NCBI GenBank assembly: GCA_021776735.1
Contig: JAJFFH010000027.1
Location: forward strand, 124,001 to 188,000
Direction: 5' to 3'
DNA length: 64,000 nt
From: Planctomycetota bacterium
Lineage (GTDB): Bacteria; Planctomycetota; PLA2
The translations under genes were made by a program, and so were the position numbers. Below are positions 36,673 through 45,656 of this stretch, piece by piece (the stretch's first letter is position 1; the number at the start of each line of letters is the position of its first letter). Under the pieces are notes generated by a model. The model saw only the letters and a list, made by a program, of their open reading frames with translations. It ran no database searches and was not told the DNA's origin.

Positions 36673-37475
36673 CGCGCTTTTCGGTCAGAAACATCGCCGT
36701 CCTTGGCTTGAGCCTTTTCGTGCTCGCGGCGTGCGGTGGATCGGATCCTGACGAACTGCTGGAAGCGGCCGACCTGAGCGACATCTACGCGGGCTCGTCG
36801 AGCGCGTTCTTCATGGACGGCGACCGCGAAGCCCGCGGCACGATCACCGGCAAGGTGATCTACAAGGGGAGGCGGTTTCCGCCGAAGGTCACACCGCTTA
36901 GCGCGATGAAGCCCGACTGCAGAAGTGTGCTGACCGGCGACCTGATGAGCGAGGACTTTCTCGTCAACGACAACGGCGCGCTCAAGAACGCGCTGGTCTG
37001 GATCCAGGAGGGCATTGCAGGTACCTGGCCGGCGCCGAGCGAGCCGATTGTGCTCGACCAGAAGGGATGCCGTTACATCCCTCACGTCGCGGTAATCCAG
37101 GTGGGCCAGGGCTTCATCATCAAGAATTCCGACAATTTCTTGCATAACGTCAAGACGGCGAGTGCCAACGAGACGATGAACACGCCGATGAGCAGGCCGA
37201 GCCAATTGGCGGTAAAACGCTGGCGCAAAACGGAGATCGGCATCGAGTTCAAGTGCGATGTCCATAGCTGGATGCAGGGGTGGGTTTCGGTCGTTTCGCA
37301 TCCGTTTTGGATCCTGACGGGCGACGATGGTTCGTTCAAACTGTCCGTGCCGCCCGGCACGTACAAGGTGGGGGTCTGGCACGAGAGCTGCCAACGCCGC
37401 GGCGAGGGAACCCTTACGGTCAAGGTCAAGACCGGCGAGATCAACACCCTCGATATCACGATGGAGCTCAAGTAA
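36636..37475 (+). CDS. Lipoprotein: cupredoxin-like domain plus carboxypeptidase-regulatory domain (oxidase operon 1)
   Basis: 279 residues from ATG 36636, preceded by AGGAG; it overlaps the Rieske gene. Lipobox LAAC at about residue 36. The central beta fold has possible copper ligands: His in FLHNVKTAS and Cys, His, Met in CDVHSWMQGW, the order of a type 1 site. The C-terminal DGSFKLSVPPGTYKVGVWHE is a carboxypeptidase-regulatory-like sandwich. A clear paralogue (46190) leads the second oxidase operon. Likely roles are electron donor or copper carrier for the oxidase; inferred from context. A one-mismatch word (36691-36703) lies antisense in the signal peptide. Confidence 0.78.
   Translation: MGRSRLVHPRGLTRFSVRNIAVLGLSLFVLAACGGSDPDELLEAADLSDIYAGSSSAFFMDGDREARGTITGKVIYKGRRFPPKVTPLSAMKPDCRSVLTGDLMSEDFLVNDNGALKNALVWIQEGIAGTWPAPSEPIVLDQKGCRYIPHVAVIQVGQGFIIKNSDNFLHNVKTASANETMNTPMSRPSQLAVKRWRKTEIGIEFKCDVHSWMQGWVSVVSHPFWILTGDDGSFKLSVPPGTYKVGVWHESCQRRGEGTLTVKVKTGEINTLDITMELK
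36691..36703 (-). repeat. Dispersed word, one-mismatch copy
   Basis: ACATCGCCGTCCT on the plus strand, antisense within the lipoprotein signal peptide (Asn-Ile-Ala-Val-Leu). Confidence 0.65.
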
Positions 37476-38384
37476 ATGAGCAGTCCGCAAGACACGCAGT
37501 CCGGCTCCGGCGAGTCGAACGGCTCCGGCGCGCGTCCGGGCACGGTCCTGATCGGCTTTCTCGTCCTGTTTTGCGGGATGAGCCTGATCCTGTTTCAGGC
37601 GGGGATTCGTCCGTTCAAGGACGGCGTCCTGCCCGAGGCGATCAGTACGTACGCCGACGACATCGACATGCTGTTTTGGGTGATCATGGCGATCACCGGC
37701 TTCTTCTTCGTGCTGACCCAGGTTCTGCTGGTCTACTTTTGCGTGAAGTACCGCGCCAAGGAAGGCGAGACCGGCAAGGCGAGTCACATGCACGGCCACC
37801 ACGGCCTCGAGTTGGCTTGGACGTTCATCCCCGCCCTGATCCTGTTTGCGATCGCGGTGTTTCAGACCGGCACGTGGGGCGACGTGAAGTTCAATAACAA
37901 GTTTCCCGAGAAAGACGAGACTGCGTACGAGGTCCGCGTGATGGGGCTGCAGTTCGATTGGGTCTTCTGGATTCCCGGCCCCGACGGGAAGTGGGACACC
38001 GACGATGACGTGGCGACAAAGAACGAACTCTATGTCCCTGCAAACCGTCCCGTCTTCGTCTACCTCCAGACCAAGGACGTGCTGCACAGCTTTTGGCTGC
38101 CGAACGTGCGGCTGAAACAGGATCTTGTGCCCGGACGGACGATCCGGCAGTGGTTTCAGATCGAGAACAACGAGAACCGGCACACCGTCGGTCGCACGTT
38201 TCAAATCGTGTGTGCGGAGTTGTGCGGCAACAGCCACACCAGCATGGGCGCGAAAATGCACGTTCGCTCCGAAGATGACTTGGCCGCGTGGATCGCCAAG
38301 CAGAACGAAACGCAACCCTGGCGAGGCAAGAGCCGGCACATGGATCTCAAGTACTGGCGCGAAACGAGCACGGAAAGCGAGTAG
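37476..38384 (+). CDS. coxB: Cytochrome c oxidase subunit II (operon 1)
   Basis: 302 residues. Two membrane helices (about 22-45 and 65-90), then the CuA domain: His in VLHSFW and CAELCGNSHTSM with two Cys, His and Met. No fused cytochrome c. It takes electrons from a periplasmic donor, probably a cytochrome c or the cupredoxin upstream. ATG starts right after the stop of the lipoprotein gene. Confidence 0.95.
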   Translation: MSSPQDTQSGSGESNGSGARPGTVLIGFLVLFCGMSLILFQAGIRPFKDGVLPEAISTYADDIDMLFWVIMAITGFFFVLTQVLLVYFCVKYRAKEGETGKASHMHGHHGLELAWTFIPALILFAIAVFQTGTWGDVKFNNKFPEKDETAYEVRVMGLQFDWVFWIPGPDGKWDTDDDVATKNELYVPANRPVFVYLQTKDVLHSFWLPNVRLKQDLVPGRTIRQWFQIENNENRHTVGRTFQIVCAELCGNSHTSMGAKMHVRSEDDLAAWIAKQNETQPWRGKSRHMDLKYWRETSTESE

Positions 38385-38387
38385 AAC

Positions 38388-40181
38388 GTGAGTACCGGCT
38401 CCGCAACCCCTCCCACCAACCCGACCGGCGTGGCCGATCACGGCCATGACGGTCCCAAGGGTTTTTGGCAGACCTACGTCTTTTCGACAGACCACAAGGT
38501 CATCGGCGTTCAGTTCCTGATTTCGAGCATCCTGTGGGGGCTCGTCGGCGGGTACATGGCCATGATCGTGCGCACGCAGATCGCGTGGCCCGGAGCTGAT
38601 GTCGCCAACCTCTGGTTTGGCGACGGCCAGATGAACGGGCAGCAGTACAACGCGGCTTTCACGATGCACGCGTCGGTCATGATCTTTTTGGTGATCATTC
38701 CTGCACTTGCCGGTGGCTTCGGCAACTTCTTGATCCCGCTCATGATCGGGGCCCGGGACATGGCGTTCCCGACGCTGAACATGCTTTCGTATTGGGTCAT
38801 GTGGCCCGCGTTCGGCTGCTTCCTCGCGAGCCTGTGGGTCGAGGGAGGTCCTGCGGCAACGGGCTGGACCGCCTATCCGCCGCTCAGTGTCGTGGAGGGG
38901 GCGGGGACACCAGGGATGGGCCAGACGCTGTGGGTGATCGGCGTGATCCTTGTCGGCTGGTCGTCCATCATGGGTGCGGTCAACTACATCACGACGATCA
39001 TCATGATGCGGGCGCCCGGGATGGGTTTTTTCCGCATGCCGTTGACGGTCTGGTCGCTGTTCATCACCGCGATCCTGCAGCTCCTGGCGACGCCGGTACT
39101 CGGTTCGGCGATGATGATGCTGCTCTTGGAGCGAACTGCCGGCACGTCGATCTTTACTCCAGACACGGTGCAGCATGTCGCAGGACCGCCCGCAGGCTCC
39201 GCGGGCCAGCCGCTGCTGTATCAGCACCTGTTCTGGTTCTATAGCCATCCGGCGGTGTACATCATGATCCTGCCCGCGATGGGCATGGTGTCGGACGTCA
39301 TATCGACATTCGCGCGCAAGCCGCTGTTCGGCTACCGGCCGATGGTGTACTCGATGTCCGGCATCGCGGGACTGGGCTTTATCGTCTGGGGCCACCACAT
39401 GTTCCAGAGCGGCATGAACCCGTACCTCGGCACGGCGTTCATGATCGGCACGATGATGATCGCGCTGCCCTCGGCGGTGAAGGTCTTCAACTGGCTGGGC
39501 ACGCTGTGGGGCGGCCGGATTCACTTCAAGACCCCGATGCTCTGGGCGTGCGCGTTCGTCTCGATGTTCATCATCGGCGGACTGTCCGGGATCTTCATGG
39601 CCGCGACGCCCGTTGATATCCAGATCCACGATACGTACTTCATCGTCGGCCATATCCACTACGTGCTGTTTACCGGCAGCCTGTTCGGCATCTTCGCCGG
39701 CATGACGTATTGGTTCCCCAAGATGTTTGGCCGCCAGATGAACGACAAGCTGGGCCGCATTCACTTCTGGCTGACGTTCATCTTTGGCAACGGAACTTTT
39801 TTCCTGATGCACGTCGTCGGCCTCGGCGGGATGCAGAGGCGTATCGGCCACGTCACGCAATACGGGGACTACTTGGCCAAGTGGACGCTCTCGAACCAGT
39901 TCATGTCGGTCTGCGCGTGGGTTCTGTTCCTGAGCCAGGTCGTGTTCTTGTGGAACTTCTTCAAGAGCATCCGGTCCGGCGAGAAGGTCGGCCGCAACCC
40001 CTGGAACGCGAATTCGCTGGAGTGGCACGCACCGTCGCCCCCGGGCCACGGCAACTTCGGCGATACGATCCCGACGGTCTATCGCGGCCCCTACGAGTAC
40101 GCGTCGCCCGAGGTCGAGGAAGACTTCCTGCCCCAGGCTCGTGAACTCAAGCCGGCCCCGTCGAAAGAAACGACGAACTGA
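38388..40181 (+). CDS. coxA: Cytochrome c oxidase subunit I, A2-type
   Basis: 597 residues, twelve helices expected. Haem a and a3/CuB ligands: His in FTMHASVM, FYSHPAVY with the cross-linked His-Tyr pair (about residue 288), WGHHMF and VGHIHYVL. YSHPAVY replaces the GHPEVY of A1 enzymes, so the D-channel Glu is absent and Tyr-Ser stand in: the A2 class known from Thermus and Rhodothermus. The start is GTG 38388. The C-terminus has an extra 60-residue soluble tail. It pumps protons and reduces oxygen. Confidence 0.95.
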   Translation: MSTGSATPPTNPTGVADHGHDGPKGFWQTYVFSTDHKVIGVQFLISSILWGLVGGYMAMIVRTQIAWPGADVANLWFGDGQMNGQQYNAAFTMHASVMIFLVIIPALAGGFGNFLIPLMIGARDMAFPTLNMLSYWVMWPAFGCFLASLWVEGGPAATGWTAYPPLSVVEGAGTPGMGQTLWVIGVILVGWSSIMGAVNYITTIIMMRAPGMGFFRMPLTVWSLFITAILQLLATPVLGSAMMMLLLERTAGTSIFTPDTVQHVAGPPAGSAGQPLLYQHLFWFYSHPAVYIMILPAMGMVSDVISTFARKPLFGYRPMVYSMSGIAGLGFIVWGHHMFQSGMNPYLGTAFMIGTMMIALPSAVKVFNWLGTLWGGRIHFKTPMLWACAFVSMFIIGGLSGIFMAATPVDIQIHDTYFIVGHIHYVLFTGSLFGIFAGMTYWFPKMFGRQMNDKLGRIHFWLTFIFGNGTFFLMHVVGLGGMQRRIGHVTQYGDYLAKWTLSNQFMSVCAWVLFLSQVVFLWNFFKSIRSGEKVGRNPWNANSLEWHAPSPPGHGNFGDTIPTVYRGPYEYASPEVEEDFLPQARELKPAPSKETTN

Positions 40182-40196
40182 TCGGGAGAAAGCAAA

Positions 40197-40209
40197 CGGA
40201 CGGCGATGT
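40197..40209 (+). repeat. Dispersed word, exact copy over the ctaA start
   Basis: The word ends in GATGT, supplying the ctaA ATG at 40206, while its GGACGG lies where a ribosome site would be. Flank GCAAA as in copies 2290 and 56389. Confidence 0.85.
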
Positions 40210-41165
40210 CTTTGAAGAACGCAACGGATCGGCCTGAGAGATCCGGCTCTGACTCCGATTCCGAGCCGTGGGCCGGGCCGGGGCGTGGCGTTTTTTGGCT
40301 CGCCGTCGCGGGCGCCGTGGTCACGTTCCTCCTCCTGAGTGTCGGCGGGGTTGTGACGAGCCGCGACGCCGGCATGGTCTACGAGACCTGGCCGCTGTCG
40401 AACGGCAGCTTGAATCCGGAGGGATGGACGAAGGATCCCGATCAGCGCGCGGAGCACGGCCATCGCCTGCTGGGCGCTCTTGCGGGTCTGTTCACCGTGG
40501 CCCTGGCGATCCAGCTTCAACGCCGGGATCGCCGCCGTTGGGTGAAGATTCTGGGTTGGTTCGCCGTCGTCGCCGTGATTGCCCAGGGGATCCTCGGCGG
40601 TCTGCGCGTGCTGGAGTGGTCGACCGACTATGCGATGCTGCACGGCTGCACCGGTCAGCTCTTCTTGTGCGTCATGGTTGGGTTGGCGTACGTCACGTCG
40701 CGCGACGCGCTCAAGCCGACGGAGCGGGGGCGATCGACCCACGGCTTTGCCGTGGTGGCCTCGGCCGTTTGGCTCACGATCTTCGCGCAGATCATCCTCG
40801 GGGCCCGATTCCGGCACACCGGTTGGCCGCTGAACTCGCACATGTTCGGCGCGTGCGTGACCGCGGGGACGGTGTTTTGGCTCCTCGGCGCTGCCCTGTA
40901 TGGCCAGCCCGGTCGGCGGGCCCTGACGCGTCCGGCGTATCTTCTCGCCGCACTCGTGATCGTCCAGACCGGTCTGGGCCTCGGTGCCGCGCAAGCGGTG
41001 AGCACCCAGGAATTCTTCGTGAAGCCGACTCTGGCCCAGGTCTTGCTGCCGAGTGCGCACCAAGCCGTGGGTGCACTGTTGCTGGCTACATCTTTCATCG
41101 TCGCGCTGCGCGCGTGGCGACGAGCCGTCGAGGCCGATTCCGTGCTCGGGGAGGTGTTCGCATGA
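40206..41165 (+). CDS. ctaA: Haem A synthase (COX15/CtaA)
   Basis: 319 residues, eight helices. Catalytic Glu and His ligands in EHGHRLLGALAGL, with further His in MLHGCTGQLF, LNSHMFG and SAHQAVGALLL. It oxidises haem O to haem A for both aa3 oxidases. The ATG lies inside an exact dispersed word. The stop overlaps the ctaB start (ATGA at 41162). Confidence 0.93.
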   Translation: MSLKNATDRPERSGSDSDSEPWAGPGRGVFWLAVAGAVVTFLLLSVGGVVTSRDAGMVYETWPLSNGSLNPEGWTKDPDQRAEHGHRLLGALAGLFTVALAIQLQRRDRRRWVKILGWFAVVAVIAQGILGGLRVLEWSTDYAMLHGCTGQLFLCVMVGLAYVTSRDALKPTERGRSTHGFAVVASAVWLTIFAQIILGARFRHTGWPLNSHMFGACVTAGTVFWLLGAALYGQPGRRALTRPAYLLAALVIVQTGLGLGAAQAVSTQEFFVKPTLAQVLLPSAHQAVGALLLATSFIVALRAWRRAVEADSVLGEVFA

Positions 41166-42085
41166 AGGCTGCGGCCACTGCGGCGTCTGCCACGCGGGCC
41201 GTGTTCGCGGACTACTGGGAGCTCACGAAGGCGCGGCTGACGTTTTTCGTTCTCATTGTGGTCGCCCTCAGCGCGTGGCTGGCCGGGGCAGGTTCCGCGG
41301 ACACGTCCACGGGGGTGGGGGCCACCGGCGGCGTGTGGATCGCGATGCTGGTCGCCGTCGTGGGGACCGGGATGGTGGCGGCCGGTGCGGCCGCGTTCAA
41401 CATGGTGATCGAGCGCCACGCGGATGCCCGGATGCCCCGCACATGGAATCGACCGCTGCCGTCGGGGCGCCTGCGGCCGTACGAAGTGGTCTGGTTCGGT
41501 GCGGTCCTGACCGTGGCGGGCCTGGCGCTGCTCGGCTGGGCCGCGACCCCGCTCGCCTGCGGACTGGCGGCCCTCACCTCCGTTACGTATCTCGCGATCT
41601 ACACCCCGCTCAAACGCGTCACGCCACTCAACACCTACGTCGGAGCGGTGCCGGGCGCGCTGCCGGCTCTCGTGGGCTGGGCGGCGGTCCACGGCGAACT
41701 GCATCCCGGCGCCTGGGCGCTGTTTTTGCTCGTCTACTTCTGGCAGCTCCCGCATTTTCTCTCGATCGCGTGGATCTACAGGGAAGACTATGAGCGGGGC
41801 GGTTTCGTGATGTTGCCGCGAATCGATCCGACCGGCGCGATGACGGGTCGCCAGGCGGTGATGGGCGCCCTGACGCTCATTCCGATCAGCCTCTTGCCGG
41901 CGCTGTGGCGCCTCGCGGGCCCGGTGTACTGCGCCGGAGCGATCGTCCTGGGCGTCTGGTTCGCCTGGCGCGCCATCGGGTTTGCCCGCGAGCGCACCAT
42001 CGACAGTGCCCGCTGCCTCATGCGAACCTCGCTCCTGTACCTGCCGGCGGTCCTGTTCCTCCTCTTCCTCGACGCCTCGGTCTAG
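41162..42085 (+). CDS. ctaB: Protohaem IX farnesyltransferase (COX10/CtaB)
   Basis: 307 residues. UbiA-type prenyltransferase with the Asp-rich motif in NMVIERHADARMPRTWNRPL and the second YxxxxKRVTPLNTYVGAVPGALPALVGW. It attaches farnesyl to haem B giving haem O, the substrate of ctaA. ATG 41162 overlaps the ctaA stop; the farnesyl donor fits with ispA in the same window. Confidence 0.95.
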   Translation: MKAAATAASATRAVFADYWELTKARLTFFVLIVVALSAWLAGAGSADTSTGVGATGGVWIAMLVAVVGTGMVAAGAAAFNMVIERHADARMPRTWNRPLPSGRLRPYEVVWFGAVLTVAGLALLGWAATPLACGLAALTSVTYLAIYTPLKRVTPLNTYVGAVPGALPALVGWAAVHGELHPGAWALFLLVYFWQLPHFLSIAWIYREDYERGGFVMLPRIDPTGAMTGRQAVMGALTLIPISLLPALWRLAGPVYCAGAIVLGVWFAWRAIGFARERTIDSARCLMRTSLLYLPAVLFLLFLDASV

Positions 42086-42094
42086 GCTGGGCAC

Positions 42095-42628
42095 ATGCAG
42101 GATCGGGTCGGGCGCGTCGGCGCGCTCTTGTTTGTCGTGGCCGACGGATTGTTTTGGGCGACGCTGTTCTACCTCGCGGTCTACCACCGCCTGTACGAGC
42201 ACGACACCCGCATCGAGGAGTATGTGGGGCGCACGACGGCGTGGCCGGACGTGCCGGCCGCGCAGCAGCTCTCGATGGCCGGCGTGGGTGCGGTCGTTGG
42301 GCTGGGCTGGCTGGCGGTCGTGCTCGATTTTGCCCGCCGTCACGCGTTTGCAGCGGTCGCCGCCCTGGCTGCGTGCCTCGGCATGGTGGGGCTCCTGGCA
42401 TGGGCATCGGGCCACGGCCTGCCGTTGAACCGCGGCCGGTACGGGCTCTACGCACACGGTCTCGGCGTCGTCTTGACCGTGCATCTCGCCGCGGCCTTTG
42501 CCGTGCTCTTCTTGCGCGCGCGATCCAAGAAGTCTGCTGACGACGCGCCGGCGACGCTCGGCCGCCTCAGTCCGTTCGTCGTGCTCGTGGCACTGGCCGC
42601 GACCGCGTACGCGCTGGTGCTCTTGTGA
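42095..42628 (+). CDS. Four-helix membrane protein, possibly subunit III-like
   Basis: 177 residues. Helices at about 10-28, 62-82, 88-107 and 155-175, with a fifth near 120-140. LLFVVADGLFWATLFYLAVYHRLY and YAHGLGVVLTVHLAAAFAVLFLRA recall CoxC helices, and operon 1 otherwise lacks a subunit III, so it may be a diverged one. That is inference; the family is not securely recognised. Its stop overlaps the GTG of the ABC gene. Confidence 0.5.
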   Translation: MQDRVGRVGALLFVVADGLFWATLFYLAVYHRLYEHDTRIEEYVGRTTAWPDVPAAQQLSMAGVGAVVGLGWLAVVLDFARRHAFAAVAALAACLGMVGLLAWASGHGLPLNRGRYGLYAHGLGVVLTVHLAAAFAVLFLRARSKKSADDAPATLGRLSPFVVLVALAATAYALVLL

Positions 42629-43539
42629 TCCGCACCGACACGCTCGTTCATCGCTACGACTCGCGCTGCGCGCTCAACGACTTGTCGCTTGAGATCGCGG
42701 CCAGCGAACGTTTTGCGCTCCTCGGTCCGAACGGCGGCGGGAAGACGACCCTGTTTCGCATCCTGGCGACGCTGCTCGTCCCGACCAGCGGGCGCGCCGA
42801 AGTCGGCGGCCTCGATGTCGTCGATCACCCTGCGGCCGTACGGCGATTGCTCGGCGTGGTGTTCCAGGCGCCGGGACTCGACGGCAAGCTGACCGTAGCG
42901 GAGAACCTGCGCTATCAGGGCGCGCTCTACGGGCTCGACCGCAAGGACACGGCAACGCGCGCAGCGGCAATGCTCGAGCGCGTCGGCGTCGCCGATCGCG
43001 CGGGCGAGCGCGTTGAGAAACTGTCGGGCGGACTGCGGCGCCGCGTCGAACTGGCGAAGGGGCTGCTGCACAGCCCGCAAGTGCTCCTGCTCGACGAACC
43101 TACGACCGGCCTCGACCCCGGTGCGCGCCGCGACGTGTGGACCTACCTTCGTTCGCTCGACGGCGTGACGTGCCTCGTGACAACGCATCTGATGGACGAA
43201 GCGGAACGCTGCGACCGCGTCGGCATTCTCGACGAGGGGCGGCTGGTTGCGGTGGGGCGGCCGGCCGATCTCAAGGCGGAACTCGGCGGCGAGACCGTGA
43301 CCGTCGGTACGCACGATGTGGCAGGGCTGGCGGCGGACCTGGGCAAACAGTTCGACGTCGCGGCCGAAACCGTCGGCGACACGGTCCGGTTTCAACACGA
43401 CGACGCGGCCGCCCTCGTGCCGCGCATCGCGTCGGCGTTCGGCGAGCGGATCCAGTCGGTCGCGCTGGGCCGTCCGACGCTGGAGGACGTGTTTGTGGCG
43501 CGGACCGGACACCGGTTTTGGACCGAGGAGCGATCATGA
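42625..43539 (+). CDS. ABC transporter ATP-binding protein (ABC-2 type)
   Basis: 304 residues. Walker A GPNGGGKTT, Q loop VVFQAPGLDGKL, signature LSGGLRRR, Walker B LLLDEPTTGLD and H loop TTHLMDE. A 70-residue C-terminal domain follows. Pairs with the permease immediately downstream (ATGA overlap). Placement between ctaB and SCO1 suggests export linked to oxidase or copper-site assembly, like NosF/NosY, but the substrate is unknown. Confidence 0.92.
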   Translation: MIRTDTLVHRYDSRCALNDLSLEIAASERFALLGPNGGGKTTLFRILATLLVPTSGRAEVGGLDVVDHPAAVRRLLGVVFQAPGLDGKLTVAENLRYQGALYGLDRKDTATRAAAMLERVGVADRAGERVEKLSGGLRRRVELAKGLLHSPQVLLLDEPTTGLDPGARRDVWTYLRSLDGVTCLVTTHLMDEAERCDRVGILDEGRLVAVGRPADLKAELGGETVTVGTHDVAGLAADLGKQFDVAAETVGDTVRFQHDDAAALVPRIASAFGERIQSVALGRPTLEDVFVARTGHRFWTEERS

Positions 43540-44492
43540 TGGGGGATGAGGGGGCACGGGGGGGGCGGTCTGCTTCTGTGCCGTCGGGGTCGGGTTCGGG
43601 GTCCGCCGCCGCTCCTGGCGGAGCTATGGCGGACAAGTCGGGTTCGGATGGGGGCGTTGTGGACAGAGCAGGTTTGGGGTCCGCCTCCGCGCCTTCGGCG
43701 CTGCGGCGCGACAAGACGCCGTCTGGAGGTGGCGGCGTCTTGGCGGCATGGGCGCTGGCGGAGCGGGAGCTGGTGCGGTTTTTTCGGCAGCCGAACCGGG
43801 TGATTGGGGCCATCGGACAGCCGTTGATTTTTTGGGTGCTCTTTGGGGCGGCGTTTCAGGCCAGCTTTCGAGGGCCGGGTGGCGCGAGCTACGCGCAGTT
43901 TTTCTTGCCCGGCATCGCCGCGTTGATCGTGCTGTTTACCGCGATCTTCTCGACCATTTCGATCATCGAGGATCGCAACGCCGGGTTCTTGCAAGGCGTT
44001 CTCGTCGCTCCCGTCGCGCGCGGATGGATGGTGGGCGGCAAGGTGTTGGGCGGCACGATCCTGGCCGTCCTGCAGGCAGCGCTGTTTTTGGCGCTCGCAC
44101 CGCTGGTCGGCACGCCGGTCAGTCCGGCGAACTGGCTCGCGGCGCTCGGCGTGCTCGGTCTGCTCGGGTTTTCGCTCACGTCCCTGGGATTCTGCCTCGC
44201 GTGGCGCATGGACTCGACCCAGGGGTTTCACGCCATCATGAGCATTCTCCTGATGCCGATGTGGCTCCTGTCCGGGTCGTTTTTTCCGGCCGAGGGTGTG
44301 ACCCCTTGGCTTGGATGGCTGATTAGACTCAACCCGATGACCTACGGCGTGTCCGCCCTGCGGCACGCCTTGGGCATGCCTGCCCCGATCGGGATCGGCA
44401 CCTCGCTTGCGGTGTCGTTCACCTTCGGGACCGTGGTGTTTGTGTTGGCGATGCGCCTGGCCCGCCGGGCGGCGAAAGGAGACCTCAAATGA
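43536..44492 (+). CDS. ABC-2 type permease
   Basis: 318 residues. Six helices and the ABC-2 pattern (FFRQPNRVIGAIGQPLIFWVLFG; RMDSTQGFHAIMSILLMPMWLLSGSFFP; NPMTYGVSALRHAL). The first 70 residues are Gly/Ser/Ala-rich and low in complexity (43545-43740) unlike the rest; ATG 43626 is an alternative start that would shorten this. The stop overlaps the SCO1 start (ATGA). Confidence 0.88.
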   Translation: MMGDEGARGGRSASVPSGSGSGSAAAPGGAMADKSGSDGGVVDRAGLGSASAPSALRRDKTPSGGGGVLAAWALAERELVRFFRQPNRVIGAIGQPLIFWVLFGAAFQASFRGPGGASYAQFFLPGIAALIVLFTAIFSTISIIEDRNAGFLQGVLVAPVARGWMVGGKVLGGTILAVLQAALFLALAPLVGTPVSPANWLAALGVLGLLGFSLTSLGFCLAWRMDSTQGFHAIMSILLMPMWLLSGSFFPAEGVTPWLGWLIRLNPMTYGVSALRHALGMPAPIGIGTSLAVSFTFGTVVFVLAMRLARRAAKGDLK

Positions 44493-45166
44493 CGAGGATG
44501 GCTTCTTCAAGACGACTCGTTGTCTTCGCGGTGGCCGCGGCGTGCGTGGCGGCGTGCGGCGATGCCGAGAAGACGCGCAAGCGCCAGACCCAAGGCGTGA
44601 AAGACGTCGAGATCATTGGCCAGGGCGGTGACGTCCAGGGCCGGCGCAAGCCGGAACCCGGCGACAAGCTCTACAAGGTGCCCGCGTTCAACTTCCTGGA
44701 TGCCGTTAACGGACGGAAGCTGGGGCTCGAAGAGCTGAAGGGCAAGGTCTGGGTCGCGTCGTTCATCTTCACGAGTTGCAAGACGCACTGCATCCGGATG
44801 TGCGGCGAGATGGTGAAACTCCAAAAAGAGTTCCGCGACGACGCCGACTTTCGCATTGTCCAGACAACCGTCGATCCCGCGCGCGATACCCCGGAGGTTC
44901 TGCGCCAGTTCGGGCGCGGCTGGAAGGCCGATCCGAAGAAATGGGTGTTCCTCCACGGCAAGCGGCACGACATCGGAGAGTTCGCCAAGCACGGCGTGAA
45001 AATCCCCTGGCAGGACGACGAGCCGCTGAACCACAGCACGAGGATCGTGCTCGTCGGCCGCGAAGGCTACGTTCGCGGCGCCTTCGATATTTTTCAGTCC
45101 GCGGATCTCAAGACGATGCGCACGACGCTGCGCAAGGTGCTCGACGAAAAGAGGAAGACCCCGTAG
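44489..45166 (+). CDS. SCO1/SenC copper-delivery protein
   Basis: 225 residues. Signal peptide with a lipobox-like AAC at about 21-23. Thioredoxin fold with copper-binding FTSCKTHC (CxxxC) and distal His in NHSTRIVLV. It loads copper or reduces the CuA cysteines of CoxB. An extra Cys follows (CIRMCG). It ends oxidase operon 1; the next genes are on the opposite strand and convergent. Confidence 0.92.
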   Translation: MTRMASSRRLVVFAVAAACVAACGDAEKTRKRQTQGVKDVEIIGQGGDVQGRRKPEPGDKLYKVPAFNFLDAVNGRKLGLEELKGKVWVASFIFTSCKTHCIRMCGEMVKLQKEFRDDADFRIVQTTVDPARDTPEVLRQFGRGWKADPKKWVFLHGKRHDIGEFAKHGVKIPWQDDEPLNHSTRIVLVGREGYVRGAFDIFQSADLKTMRTTLRKVLDEKRKTP

Positions 45167-45194
45167 CCCGTCGAGTTAGCCCGTCGGTGGCTGC

Positions 45195-45608
45195 TCACAG
45201 CCAATAGAGCATGACGTAGACGGCGATCCCGGAGGGGCTCACATAGAGCCAGATCGGTGCCGCGAACCGGGCCCACTTCTTGTGCTGCTCGAAGCGTCGC
45301 TTGATCGCGTGGCGCGCGGTGATGATCACCAGCGGCAGATCGATCGCGGCCAGGATTGTGTGCGAGATCAGGATCGCGAAGTAGAGCGGCCGGGTCCAGT
45401 CGTTTCGTCCGTACGTCGTGGCGCCGACACGGAAGTGGTAGATCAGGTAGAAGACGAAAAACAGCGTGCCGGCGGACAGCGCGCCGATCATCCAGCGGAT
45501 GTGAGTGCGCTGGTCGCCGCGCCGGATCGCTCGCAGGCCGAAGACGAGGCAGACAAACGACGTCAGGTTCAGGCTGGCGTTGAGCGTCGGCAAAAACGGC
45601 ACGTTCAC
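45195..45608 (-). CDS. DUF420 membrane protein (CtaM-like)
   Basis: 137 residues, four helices, with His residues in THIRWMIG, YLIYHFRVG, SHTILAAIDLP and HKKWAR. DUF420 proteins (CtaM/YozB of Gram-positives) are needed for maturation of haem-copper oxidases. GTG 45608. It is the second gene of a leftward pair headed by the candidate selenoprotein at 45657. Confidence 0.85.
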   Translation of the reverse strand: MNVPFLPTLNASLNLTSFVCLVFGLRAIRRGDQRTHIRWMIGALSAGTLFFVFYLIYHFRVGATTYGRNDWTRPLYFAILISHTILAAIDLPLVIITARHAIKRRFEQHKKWARFAAPIWLYVSPSGIAVYVMLYWL

Positions 45609-45656
45609 TGTGAGTCGGCCCGTGAATCGCCGTCCGTACGCTTACGCCCTGTCCGC

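Noticed and set aside
36618-41063. A 1481-codon open frame on the minus strand
   Set aside because: It is antisense to the Rieske, lipoprotein, coxB, coxA and ctaA genes, is Arg/His/Asp-rich without domains, and arises from high GC.
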